From NCBI GenBank assembly GCA_036389485.1, contig DASVPR010000027.1:46377-110376 (forward strand): a stretch of DNA of 64,000 nt, read 5' to 3'. Position 1 is the stretch's first letter; every line of letters starts with the position of its first letter. A program made the position numbers and the translations under genes. This document shows positions 41,179 to 49,330 of the stretch, in pieces. The notes below the pieces were generated by a model, which was given only the letters and a program-made list of their open reading frames with translations, did not search any database and was not told where the DNA came from. The stretch comes from CADCVT01 sp036389485. GTDB lineage: Bacteria; Actinomycetota; Thermoleophilia; Solirubrobacterales; Solirubrobacteraceae.

Positions 41179-43415
41179 GCCCGGTCGGGCCCGCCGCTGA
41201 TCTCGAGGTCCTCGACCGGATCCAGCGGCGGGTCCTGTGGCTGGCGACGGCGATCGTCCACCACGCCAACCGCGTCCGCCCGAACCCCTCGGGCATCAAG
41301 GTCGGCGGGCACCAGGCGTCCAGCGCGTCGATGGTGTCGCTGATGACCGCGCTGTGGTTCGCGTTCCTGCGCGCGCCCGATCGCGTGTCGGTCAAGCCGC
41401 ACGCCTCGCCGGTGCTGCACGCGATCAACTTCCTGCTCGGGCAGCTCGACGGGTCGTACCTGCCGCGGCTGCGGGAGTTCGGCGGGCTGCAGTCGTACCC
41501 GAGCCGCTCGAAGGACCCCGATCCCGTCGACTACTCCACCGGCTCGGTCGGGATCGGCGCGACGGCGGTGGTGTGGGGCGCGATCGCGCACCGGTACGTG
41601 GCCGGCCACTTCGACGTCCCGGTCGGCGGGCGGCAGATCGCGCTGCTGGGCGACGCGGAGCTGGACGAGGGCGCGGTGTGGGAGGCGATCGCCGATCCGA
41701 CCGTGCCGAAGCTCGGCGAGGTCCTGTGGGTCGTCGACCTCAACCGGCAGTCGCTGGATCGCGTGGTCCCGGACATCGCGGCGGGTCGCCTCGCCGCGAT
41801 GTTCGAGGCGGCCGGCTGGCACACCGAGATGGTCAAGTACGGCGCGCGCCTGCGCGAGCGGCCGGAGCTGCGGGAGCGGATCGACGCGATGCCGAACGAG
41901 GAGTACCAGCGGCTGCTGCGCGCCGACGCGGCGGCGCTGCGCGAGCGCATCGAGGTCGACGTGAGCGACCTCGACGACGAGGCGCTCCTCGCGACGTTCC
42001 GCGACCTCGGCGGCCACGACCTGGGGGCGCTGCTCGAGGGGTTCGCGCGGGCGGACGCGGTGCGGGACCGGCCGAGCATCGTGTTCGCGTACACGATCAA
42101 GGGCTGGTCGCTGCCGATCGAGGGCCACCCGTCGAACCACTCGGCCCTGCTCAACGAGAAGCAGTTCCGCGCCCTCGCCTCGTCCCTCGACGCCGACGTG
42201 GACAACCCGTGGGAACCCTTCCCGCCCGGATCGCCCGAGGCCGAGCTCTGTGCGCGCGTCGCCGAGGGGTTGCGCCGCGAGCCGCCGGCCGCCGTCGATC
42301 CCCCTCGGCTGCCCGCGCAGTTCTCCCGCGGCCACTCCGGGACCGAGTCGACGCAGCAGGCGTTCGGGCGGTTCTTCGTCGACCTCGTGCACGAGGCGCC
42401 GGAGGCGGCGGAACGCGTCGTGACGGTGTCGCCGGACGTGGCGTCGTCGACGAACCTCGGCGGCTGGATCAACCACGCGGGCATCTGGTCGCCGGGCGAG
42501 CGGATCGACTGGTTCGCCGACGATCCGGACACGCTGGTCCGCTGGCGGGAGAGCGACCACGGCCGGCACATCGAGCTGGGGATCGCCGAGGTGAACCTCG
42601 TCGGGCTGCTCGGCGAGCTGGGCGCGACGTGGTCGCGCGACGGCCAGCCGCTGCTGCCGGTCGGCACGATCTACGACCCGTTCGTGACGCGCGCGCACGA
42701 GCCGTGGTCGTTCGGGATCTACGCCGGCGGGCAGTCGATCCTCGTCGGGACGCCTTCGGGCGTGACGCTCGGGCCGGAGGGCGGCGCGCACCAGTCGGTG
42801 ATCACGCCGTCGATCGGGATCGAGCAGCCCGGCTGCGTCTCGTGGGAGCCCGCGTTCGGCCAGGACTTCGAGTGGGCGTTCCTGCACGCGCTGTCGCGCC
42901 TGGGCCGTTCCGATGGCACGGCGTCGTACTTCCGCCTCTCCACGCGGCCGGTGGCGCAGAGGCTCGCGGAGGTGCCGCCGGAGGGGGTCCCGCGGGAGGC
43001 GCGCCGGCGCGACGTCCTCGCGGGCGGCTACGTGCTGCGGCCCGGCTCGGCCGCGGTGACGATCGTCGCAGTCGGCGCGCTCGTGCCGGAGGCGGTCGCG
43101 GCGGCCTCCGAGATCGACGCCGAGGTCGTCGTCCTGTCCTCGCCCGATCTCGTCTTCCGCGCCCTGCAGGCCCGCCGCGGCCTGCGCGACGGCGACGACG
43201 CGATCCTCGACCGCCTGTTCGGTGAGCCCAAGCCGCTCGTGACGCTGCTCGACGGCCACCCGCACACGCTCGCCTTCCTCGGCGGCGTCCACGGAGTCCC
43301 CGTCTCCTGCCTCGGCGTCACCGAGTTCGGCCAGTCGGGCGACATCGCCGAGCTCTACGCGTACCACGGCATCGACGCGGAGACCGTCGTCGGCGCCGCG
43401 CTCGACCTGCTTTAG
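41175..43415 (+). CDS. TPP-dependent enzyme, AceE/transketolase-like
   Basis: A 746-residue thiamine-diphosphate enzyme with all three transketolase-type domains. The TPP/Mg motif is seen as LGDAELDEGAVWEAI, followed by VLWVVDLNRQSLD, closest to homodimeric pyruvate dehydrogenase E1 (AceE). The pyrimidine domain (about 395-570) includes HIELGIAEVNLVGLLGELGA (read in part), and the C-terminal domain begins near 600. It is about 140 residues shorter than E. coli AceE, and no E2 or E3 genes are adjacent, so the reaction is uncertain: a 2-oxoacid decarboxylase or a transketolase-like reaction. The GTG start is coupled to the upstream lipoprotein stop. Confidence 0.82.
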   Translation: MSPVGPAADLEVLDRIQRRVLWLATAIVHHANRVRPNPSGIKVGGHQASSASMVSLMTALWFAFLRAPDRVSVKPHASPVLHAINFLLGQLDGSYLPRLREFGGLQSYPSRSKDPDPVDYSTGSVGIGATAVVWGAIAHRYVAGHFDVPVGGRQIALLGDAELDEGAVWEAIADPTVPKLGEVLWVVDLNRQSLDRVVPDIAAGRLAAMFEAAGWHTEMVKYGARLRERPELRERIDAMPNEEYQRLLRADAAALRERIEVDVSDLDDEALLATFRDLGGHDLGALLEGFARADAVRDRPSIVFAYTIKGWSLPIEGHPSNHSALLNEKQFRALASSLDADVDNPWEPFPPGSPEAELCARVAEGLRREPPAAVDPPRLPAQFSRGHSGTESTQQAFGRFFVDLVHEAPEAAERVVTVSPDVASSTNLGGWINHAGIWSPGERIDWFADDPDTLVRWRESDHGRHIELGIAEVNLVGLLGELGATWSRDGQPLLPVGTIYDPFVTRAHEPWSFGIYAGGQSILVGTPSGVTLGPEGGAHQSVITPSIGIEQPGCVSWEPAFGQDFEWAFLHALSRLGRSDGTASYFRLSTRPVAQRLAEVPPEGVPREARRRDVLAGGYVLRPGSAAVTIVAVGALVPEAVAAASEIDAEVVVLSSPDLVFRALQARRGLRDGDDAILDRLFGEPKPLVTLLDGHPHTLAFLGGVHGVPVSCLGVTEFGQSGDIAELYAYHGIDAETVVGAALDLL

Positions 43416-44086
43416 CGCGGGAGCACGCGATCGACCCACGCGGGCAGGGTGCCGAGGAAGCGCGGGTCGATGTGGTGGCCGACCGGTGACTCCTCGTAGG
43501 TCACGTCGGCGCCGGCGGCCTCGAGGCGCTGCCGCGCGTCGCGGGCGAACTCGACGGAGATGACGGGGTCGGCGGCGCCGTGGCCGATGACGACCGGGAG
43601 CCCCTTCGGGATCTCGTCGCGCAGGCGCCAGCCGTCGACGGTCGGGATGAAGCCGCTCAGGGCGATGATCCCGGCGGGGAGCGGGCGGCCCTCGCCGAGC
43701 CCGACCGCGTACGACATCACCGTCCCCTGGCTGAAGCCGCCGAGGATCGTCCGGCTCCAGTCGAGGCCGAGCGAGTCGAGGAACGCCGTCAGCGCGCCGA
43801 AGCCCTCGGCGAACGACGCGGGGTCCGGGTAGCCGACGCGCTGCACGGAGTACCAGTGGCGCCCGCCCGGCGGGAGATGGAGCGGGCCGCCCGGCGTGAC
43901 GCCGAGCAGCCGCCGGTCCGGGTCGAGCAGGTCGAGCAGCGGGAAGAGGTCGTGCTCGTCCGCGCCGCGGCCATGGGTCAGGACGAGGGCGCCCTCCGGC
44001 TCGCCCGCCGGCGGGCGGACGCGATGGGGCAGAGCGGCCGCCCCCGCTTCCGCGGCGGCGCCGGTGGGCCCGAGGGGGCCGCTCAC
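43412..44086 (-). CDS. Phospholipase/carboxylesterase family hydrolase (MhqD-like)
   Basis: A 224-residue alpha/beta hydrolase of the carboxylesterase/phospholipase type. LVLTHGRGADEHDLFPL is the oxyanion region, ILGGFSQGTVMSYAV the nucleophile elbow, VIGHGAADPVI supplies the Asp and SPVGHHID the His. The GTG start overlaps the TGA of the VOC gene (GTGA). In Bacillus subtilis the similar MhqD lies in an operon with glyoxalase-like MhqO under the MarR regulator MhqR; the same three families are gathered here. Its stop interlocks with that of the convergent TPP enzyme gene (TTAG). Confidence 0.85.
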   Translation of the reverse strand: MSGPLGPTGAAAEAGAAALPHRVRPPAGEPEGALVLTHGRGADEHDLFPLLDLLDPDRRLLGVTPGGPLHLPPGGRHWYSVQRVGYPDPASFAEGFGALTAFLDSLGLDWSRTILGGFSQGTVMSYAVGLGEGRPLPAGIIALSGFIPTVDGWRLRDEIPKGLPVVIGHGAADPVISVEFARDARQRLEAAGADVTYEESPVGHHIDPRFLGTLPAWVDRVLPR

Positions 44087-45006
44087 GCGGTCACTCGCGG
44101 GTTCGGCAGCGGTGTCAGCGTCCGCTCGAGCCGGTCGCGGAGGTGCTCGTGCTGGGGCGGGAGCTTCAGCGCCTCGCCGAGGTGCTCGATCTCCTCGTCG
44201 GCGTGGAAGCCGATGTCGCGCGTCGCGAGCTCGAAGAGCACTCCCGTGGGCGTGCGGAAGTACACCGAGTGGAAGTACTGGCGGTCGATGATCGTCGTCG
44301 GGTGCGCGCCGGCCTCGACGAGCCGCGCGCGCCACGCCCTCAGCTCGTCGTCGTCGGCGGCGTTCCACGCGACGTGGTGCACCGTGCCGGCGCCCTCGAT
44401 GCCGGGCTCGCCCGGCGGCGCGTCCCACTTCAGCTGCCCGCGCCGCTCGGCGCCCGCGGCGATCCAGCGGCCCTGGTCGTCGCGCGAGAACGCGAGCGCC
44501 TCGAGCAGGGGCTGCGTCGCGGCGGCGCCCGCCTCGGTCGCGTACGCGCGCACCCCGTGGAAGCCGGCGATCGCGTGCTCGGTCGGGACGTCCGGCGCGG
44601 CGGCGGCGAGCGGCTCGTCGGGCGCGTCCGCGACCACGAGCGCGTTGACGAGGCCCTCGGGGTCCTCGAAGCGCAGGACGCGCTCGCGCCGCTCGGTCGC
44701 GACGCCCTCCGCGCCCAGCCGCTGCTCCCAGAACGCGAGGGCGTCCGGGCCCGCGACGCGCCAGCACACCGTGTGCACCATCCCGGCGCCGGCACGGCCC
44801 CGCCGGGCGCCCGGGAACTCGAAGAAGGTCATGATCGACCCGGGCCGGCCGCGCTCGTCGCCGTAGTAGAGGTGGTAGACGGAGGGCGCGTCGAAGTTCA
44901 CGGTCTTCTTGACCAGCCGCAGCCCGAGCAGCCGCGCGTAGAAGTCGACGTTGCGCGGCGCGTCGCCCGTGATCGCCGTGACGTGGTGCAGCCCTTCGAG
45001 CTTCAT
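44083..45006 (-). CDS. Two-domain VOC ring-cleaving dioxygenase-like protein (MhqO/MhqA-like)
   Basis: A 307-residue protein with two VOC modules (about 5-135 and 148-275). LHHVTAITGDAPRNVDFYARLLGLR begins the first (read in parts), with MVHTVCWRV; AIAGFHGVRAYA, GTVHHVAWN and GVLFELATRDIGF mark the second and supply His and Glu metal ligands. It matches the hydroquinone-dioxygenase-like proteins induced by quinones in other Gram-positives. Divergent from a MarR-type regulator with a palindrome between them, and coupled to the hydrolase gene downstream. Enzymatic activity inferred from family. Confidence 0.88.
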   Translation of the reverse strand: MKLEGLHHVTAITGDAPRNVDFYARLLGLRLVKKTVNFDAPSVYHLYYGDERGRPGSIMTFFEFPGARRGRAGAGMVHTVCWRVAGPDALAFWEQRLGAEGVATERRERVLRFEDPEGLVNALVVADAPDEPLAAAAPDVPTEHAIAGFHGVRAYATEAGAAATQPLLEALAFSRDDQGRWIAAGAERRGQLKWDAPPGEPGIEGAGTVHHVAWNAADDDELRAWRARLVEAGAHPTTIIDRQYFHSVYFRTPTGVLFELATRDIGFHADEEIEHLGEALKLPPQHEHLRDRLERTLTPLPNPRVTA

Positions 45007-45031
45007 GACATCGAGCCTAGCGCGCTGGTGA

Positions 45032-45043
45032 TTGCATGTGCAA
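45032..45043. promoter_or_regulatory. TTGCA/TGCAA palindrome, candidate MarR operator
   Basis: Perfect 5-bp arms TTGCA and TGCAA separated by two bases, 25 nt upstream of the VOC gene start and 49 nt before the preferred marR start. Position between divergent MarR and target genes, and the symmetry, fit an operator of the MarR family. Confidence 0.6.
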
Positions 45044-45092
45044 CAATGGGAGCACGACGGCCCTGCCCGGTGCTACCGTCGCGACCAACACG

Positions 45093-45581
45093 ATGGCGTC
45101 GATTTCCAACGAGATCCGGCCGCTCGACGAGCTCGAGCTGCGCGCGTGGCGAGGGCTGCTGCGCACCCACGCCGTGCTCGTCAAGCGCCTCGACGCGGAG
45201 CTCGAGTCCGCGCACGGCCTGCCGCTCACGTCGTACGAGGTGCTTCTCCACCTGGCCAAGGCCCAGGACTGCAAGATGCGCATGTGCGACGTCGCGGAGT
45301 CGGTGTTGCTCAGCCGCAGCGGCCTGACCCGCCTCGTCGATCGGCTGGAGCGCGACGGCTACGTCGAGCGCGTCTCCTGCGCCGACGACGCGCGGGGCGC
45401 GTTCGCGCGCCTGACCGACGCCGGCCGCGCGAAGCTCGAGGCCGCCTCGACGACCCATCTGGAGGGCATCCGCCAGCACTTCCTCGCGCACTTCGAGCCC
45501 TCGGAGCTCGCACTGCTGGCGGAGGCGTGGGAGCGCGTCGCGGGCCCCGGCGGGCATCCGAGCTGCACGACGCAGACTTGA
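45093..45581 (+). CDS. MarR family transcriptional regulator
   Basis: A 162-residue winged-helix repressor. The HTH region is CDVAESVLLSRSGLTRLVDRLERDGYV (read in parts), followed by the wing around SCADDARGAFARLTDAGR. The ATG at 45093 is preferred; an in-frame ATG at 45036 lies inside the palindromic operator and adds 19 unconvincing residues. It holds Cys residues near the N-terminal half (QDCKMRMCDV) that could sense electrophiles, as thiol-based MarR proteins do. Divergence from the VOC and hydrolase genes suggests it represses them until quinones or similar compounds appear. Confidence 0.87.
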   Translation: MASISNEIRPLDELELRAWRGLLRTHAVLVKRLDAELESAHGLPLTSYEVLLHLAKAQDCKMRMCDVAESVLLSRSGLTRLVDRLERDGYVERVSCADDARGAFARLTDAGRAKLEAASTTHLEGIRQHFLAHFEPSELALLAEAWERVAGPGGHPSCTTQT

Positions 45582-45607
45582 CGCTCTCCCACTGAGATTT
45601 CTATACT
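45578..45607 (+). promoter_or_regulatory. hsp20 promoter overlapping the marR stop
   Basis: TTGACG (45578-45583) and TATACT (45602-45607) with an 18-nt spacer, each one mismatch from consensus. The -35 contains the marR stop codon TGA. It precedes hsp20 by about 33 nt of leader. No HspR or CIRCE element was seen. Confidence 0.75.
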
Positions 45608-45646
45608 TCCGGGCAAGCAGTAAACCGATCGTCCCAAGGAGGAGAC

Positions 45647-46174
45647 ATGGCGCTTGTCCGCTGGGAGCCGGCCCGAGAGCTGCACACCATCCAGCAGGAG
45701 ATGAACCGGCTCTTCAACACCTTCTTCGACGCCCCCGCGACCGGCGGTGGCGGCACCGGCGGCGCCCGCCGCTGGGTCCCCGCGATGGACCTCGTGGAGA
45801 CCGACGAGCACTTCGTCCTGCGCGCCGACCTGCCCGGCCTCGACGAGGGCGACGTGAGCATCGAGGTCAACGACAACGTCCTCACCGTCTCCGGTGAGCG
45901 GAAGTACGAGCACGAGGCCAAGAAGGACGGCTACTACCGCCTCGAGCGCGGCAGCGGCCAGTTCAGCCGCAGCCTCACGCTGCCCGAGGGCGTGAACCTC
46001 GACGCGATCACCGCGTCGTTCGAGAAGGGCGTGCTCGAGGTGCGCGTCCCGAAGCCCGAGGAGCGCAAGCCGCGGCGCGTCCAGATCGGGGTGGGCGACG
46101 GCACGAGCGACCAGCCCGCCATCGAGGGCACCGCGACCGGCACGGAGCAGAACGGCTCACCGGTCGTGGCCTAG
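45647..46174 (+). CDS. Hsp20 / alpha-crystallin family small heat-shock protein
   Basis: A 175-residue ATP-independent chaperone that holds unfolding proteins. The N-terminal arm contains EMNRLFNTFFD; the alpha-crystallin domain (about 45-145) has VETDEHFVLRADLPGLDEGDVSIEV (in parts), NVLTVSGERKYE and FEKGVLEVRVPKPEERKPR. The Shine-Dalgarno AAGGAGGAG (45636-45644) is near-perfect, and the promoter is strong, so this gene is probably highly expressed. Its stop lies in a GGCCTAGGCC palindrome. Confidence 0.93.
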   Translation: MALVRWEPARELHTIQQEMNRLFNTFFDAPATGGGGTGGARRWVPAMDLVETDEHFVLRADLPGLDEGDVSIEVNDNVLTVSGERKYEHEAKKDGYYRLERGSGQFSRSLTLPEGVNLDAITASFEKGVLEVRVPKPEERKPRRVQIGVGDGTSDQPAIEGTATGTEQNGSPVVA

Positions 46175-46187
46175 GCCGCGACGCGGT

Positions 46188-48110
46188 TCACGTGGCGGTC
46201 GGGGTGCCCCGCCCGGGCACCCCGGCCAGCAGCGTGCGCAGCGCGCTCGCGACGAGGTCCACGGCCGTGGCGGCCGTGGCGCCCCAGACGAAGGCGGCGA
46301 GCGCGTCCCACCCGCCGAACGCCTTGTCGATGTAGAGCGCCTCGAGCCCGCTGTACGCGGCGAGCGCGGCGGCGAACAGCGCCCACCAGAGGTCGCCGAC
46401 CAGCAGCGCGTTGCGCAGCTTGCGCACGCGCGTCGCGGGGCCGCCCGTCACGCGCGAGACCACGCGCGCGGTCGGGAGCATCGTCGCCGCGAGCGACGGC
46501 GCGCGGTCGTACGTCGCGTCGGCGCCCGCCGTGAAGGGGCCGGTCGGCCGTTCCGGCGGCGGGGCCTGGATGTCGGCGAGCGAGGCGACGTCGTCCAGCG
46601 CCGCCACGAGCTCCTCGATGAAGCCGCGCCCGCGGATCGTGGTCTCGTCGGGCGCGCTCCACAGCTGGCGCCACCTCCCCTTCACGCGGCCCTCCACGGG
46701 GTCGATGCGCTCCCGCGCGGCGGTGTCGTCGACCCGGCCCAGCTCTCGCAGCCGCCGCGCCGCGCGCGCGGCCTCCTCGTGCAGCTGCGGCCACCGGTCG
46801 GCGAGCGCGGCGTAGCGCGCGACGCGCGCGACGGTCGCGTCGAACTCCGCGAGCGTGAGCTCCCGCCCATCGAGCAGCGACCGCGCCTCCGCGAGCCAGG
46901 CCGGATGCGGCGCAGGATCCTCCTCCAGCAGCTCGTCGATCCGCGGCAGGGCGGCGACCTTGTCCAGCGCGCTCTCCAGGCCCTCGAGCGCCGGGGCGAA
47001 CGCTTCGAGCGCCGCCGGGTGCGCCCCCATGATCTTCGTCGCGTCGTCGATCGCCTTGCGCTTCTCCTCGTCAACGTCGTCGAGCGATCCGCGCGCGAGC
47101 GCATCGATGAGCCCCTGCACCTTCGCGCGCTGCAGGCGGAAGTCGGCGCTCGTGTCGTAGCGCGCCCAGCCCTTGTCTCCGGCGGCGGCGGCAAACCGCT
47201 TCCGCGCGGCGGCGAAGGCCTGCTCGGCGGCCGTCGCGCGGACGGCCATGCCGATCACGTCGCGCGCGGCGTTCGCCCAGTGGCGCCGCCAGAGCGCGAG
47301 CCCGATGCCGAGCAGCAGCGGGATGAGCGCCCACAGCACGTTGTCCTTCACGTCGACCGACAGCGCCACCTCACCGCCGTCCTGATCGGGCAGGAGGTCC
47401 ACCTTCCCTGAGTATGTCCCGGCGTCATCGAGTCCCGAGACCTTCACCTTCGGCGCCGTGTAGCCGTCGACCGGGGCCGGGTTCTCGCCGGTGAACGTCA
47501 CGGTCGCGAGGCGGCCGTCGTCGTCGGTGAGCACGCCGACCCGCGTGTCCTTCACCGGCTTGGCGTCGCCCTGGAGCGGCAGGCTCAGCTCGGTCTCGGC
47601 GCTGTCCCAGAACCCCGCGCGGACCGCGGTGTCGGCCAGCTTCTCGACCGCGGGCTTCGGCACGGCGGGCTCCTTCGGCCCGACCCGGAGCTTGAACGGG
47701 ATGCGCGCGACCGTCTCCGCGTCCTGCTCGAACGCGGCGAGCGAGCCGGCGTAGAGGCCGTCCTCCAGCTGGAGCTGGGGCGCGGGGGTAACGCGGACGG
47801 CGCGGCTGCCGCCCGCGGCGAGGTCGGTCCGCGGCGGGAACTGGATCGCCACGGCGCTGTTGACCTCGGCGCCGCCCGGCGCCTTCAGGCCGAGGTCGCT
47901 GATGCGCAGCCGGGCGACGAGCGGCCGGCCGCGCTGGTTGAGGAGCACGACCTTCACGCCCTTCGTGAGCTCCTCGAGGCTCACGGCGACCTCGGAGGCC
48001 TCGAAGGTGACGGGGGGCTCGGGCTGCCCCGCCGCGGACGCGGCGGGGGCCGCGGCCGCGGCGGCCGCCACCACGAGCGCGGCGGCGAGGAGGGAGCGCG
48101 CGCCGGTCAT
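46188..48110 (-). CDS. Large membrane protein, last gene of the SIR2-CHAT operon
   Basis: A 640-residue protein of no family I recognise. Signal peptide residues 1-27; an extracytoplasmic beta-rich region (about 28-225) with two Ig-like halves; a TM helix around NVLWALIPLLLGIGLALW (about 229-247); a long helical, charged region (about 255-545); and two C-terminal hydrophobic segments (ALLVGDLWWALFAAALAAYSG and WDALAAFVWGATAATAVDL, first read in part). Its ATG overlaps the stop of the transglutaminase-like gene (ATGA). With proteases encoded upstream it could be a membrane effector released by cleavage, or a receptor for the system; both are inference. Confidence 0.75.
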   Translation of the reverse strand: MTGARSLLAAALVVAAAAAAAPAASAAGQPEPPVTFEASEVAVSLEELTKGVKVVLLNQRGRPLVARLRISDLGLKAPGGAEVNSAVAIQFPPRTDLAAGGSRAVRVTPAPQLQLEDGLYAGSLAAFEQDAETVARIPFKLRVGPKEPAVPKPAVEKLADTAVRAGFWDSAETELSLPLQGDAKPVKDTRVGVLTDDDGRLATVTFTGENPAPVDGYTAPKVKVSGLDDAGTYSGKVDLLPDQDGGEVALSVDVKDNVLWALIPLLLGIGLALWRRHWANAARDVIGMAVRATAAEQAFAAARKRFAAAAGDKGWARYDTSADFRLQRAKVQGLIDALARGSLDDVDEEKRKAIDDATKIMGAHPAALEAFAPALEGLESALDKVAALPRIDELLEEDPAPHPAWLAEARSLLDGRELTLAEFDATVARVARYAALADRWPQLHEEAARAARRLRELGRVDDTAARERIDPVEGRVKGRWRQLWSAPDETTIRGRGFIEELVAALDDVASLADIQAPPPERPTGPFTAGADATYDRAPSLAATMLPTARVVSRVTGGPATRVRKLRNALLVGDLWWALFAAALAAYSGLEALYIDKAFGGWDALAAFVWGATAATAVDLVASALRTLLAGVPGRGTPTAT

Positions 48111-49330
48111 TCGATCGGGAAGATCCGCCGCTCGGCCCGCAGCTTGCGTACGGGCATGACGCGCAGGCCCGCAAAGCCGTCGCCGCTGGCCTTGTAGTGC
48201 TTGGCCGTGCGCTCGCCGGCGTCGCGCGCCTGCTCGAAGGTGTGGCTGCCGGTCATCGTCGTCTCGAGGAAGCGCCACTCGTCCTTGCCCTCCCAAGCCT
48301 GCCAGGCGACGAACGCGTGCCCGGGGACGACGACCACGGCCGGATGCATGGAGGCGGCCTCGAGCAGGCTCGCGTAGAGCACGGTGCCGTCGATGCAGTT
48401 CGCCTCCCGGTCGGCCAGGCTCTCGCGCGGGAGGCGCACACGCTGGTCGGCGAAGCCCTCCTCCGGCGTGGAGGTCAGGACCGAGTTGACGTAGGTGATG
48501 CCGGCCTCCTTGAGCGCGGCGAACATCGCCCGCACCTGCGGCTCGACGTCGCTCTCCTCGCCCTGGTAGCCGACGATCGTCCTGTCTGGGTGGTGGTCAG
48601 CCGCCTTGCGCAGGAACGTCATGACCTCCGGCGCGTTCGGCGTCACGAACGCGGCGAAGTACTGCGACATGTCGCGCGGCTCGCCCGTGGTCGGGTCGCG
48701 CACGGCGAGCGGCGCGCTCGTCCGCGCGAGCAGCCACACCGGCAGCGAGCGGTGCAGCTCGATGCCGCCGCCGTTCGCCTTGTCGAGGTCCTCGACGAGC
48801 ACGTTCAGCGCCGCGCGCGTGAGCTCGTTGACCGCGCGGACGGGCTCGGCCCGCAGGAGCGGCAGCTGGTCGAAGGTGTGCGTCTGCTTGGACTCGAGCT
48901 CGACGGTGTCGACGGCCTCGGCGGTGTAGCCCTCGATGTACGTCCTGATCCGCAGGCGCCGCGTGTGGTCGGACTCGTTCTTGACCGTGCAGCTGACGAG
49001 CGGGGCGTCCTGCGCCTCGAGCAGGTTCGCCACCGCGGTGGGGACGTGCTCCATGCGCAGCGTCAGCGTCACCTCGAGCCCGGTCGTCTTCGGCCCCAGC
49101 AGCCCGTCGTCGGTGCGCGTGTCGAGGATGACGCCCGCCGACTCGTCGCCCGCCTGCGCCTGCTGCCGGGCGGCTTCCGCGGCGCCGAGCCGCTCCTCGG
49201 CCTCCGCGAGGGCGGTGAAGAGCTCCGCGTCGGCGCCAGCGGGGTCGTCGTAGAGCCGCCGGCGCAGCCGGTTCGCCTCCAGCCGCGCGCCGTACTCGCC
49301 GGCGCGCAGGTCGGCCAGCTGCGGGCTCAT
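48107..49330 (-). CDS. Transglutaminase-like cysteine protein
   Basis: A 407-residue protein with two visible parts. The N-terminal region (about 1-60) is a charged coiled coil, followed by a beta-rich region (about 85-235). The C-terminal part has a transglutaminase/cysteine-protease-like arrangement: Cys312 in ANCIDGTVLYASLL, His338 in VVPGHAFVAW and Glu356 in FLETTM, in the order Cys-His-acid of that fold. It may cleave or crosslink proteins or modify peptidoglycan. It overlaps its neighbours by 4 nt on both sides. Assignment is by motif only. Confidence 0.7.
   Translation of the reverse strand: MSPQLADLRAGEYGARLEANRLRRRLYDDPAGADAELFTALAEAEERLGAAEAARQQAQAGDESAGVILDTRTDDGLLGPKTTGLEVTLTLRMEHVPTAVANLLEAQDAPLVSCTVKNESDHTRRLRIRTYIEGYTAEAVDTVELESKQTHTFDQLPLLRAEPVRAVNELTRAALNVLVEDLDKANGGGIELHRSLPVWLLARTSAPLAVRDPTTGEPRDMSQYFAAFVTPNAPEVMTFLRKAADHHPDRTIVGYQGEESDVEPQVRAMFAALKEAGITYVNSVLTSTPEEGFADQRVRLPRESLADREANCIDGTVLYASLLEAASMHPAVVVVPGHAFVAWQAWEGKDEWRFLETTMTGSHTFEQARDAGERTAKHYKASGDGFAGLRVMPVRKLRAERRIFPIE

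Noticed and set aside
40863..43439. N-terminal extension of the secreted TIM-barrel protein reading antisense through the TPP enzyme gene
   Set aside because: The extension has no domain, and a good signal peptide starts at 40862.
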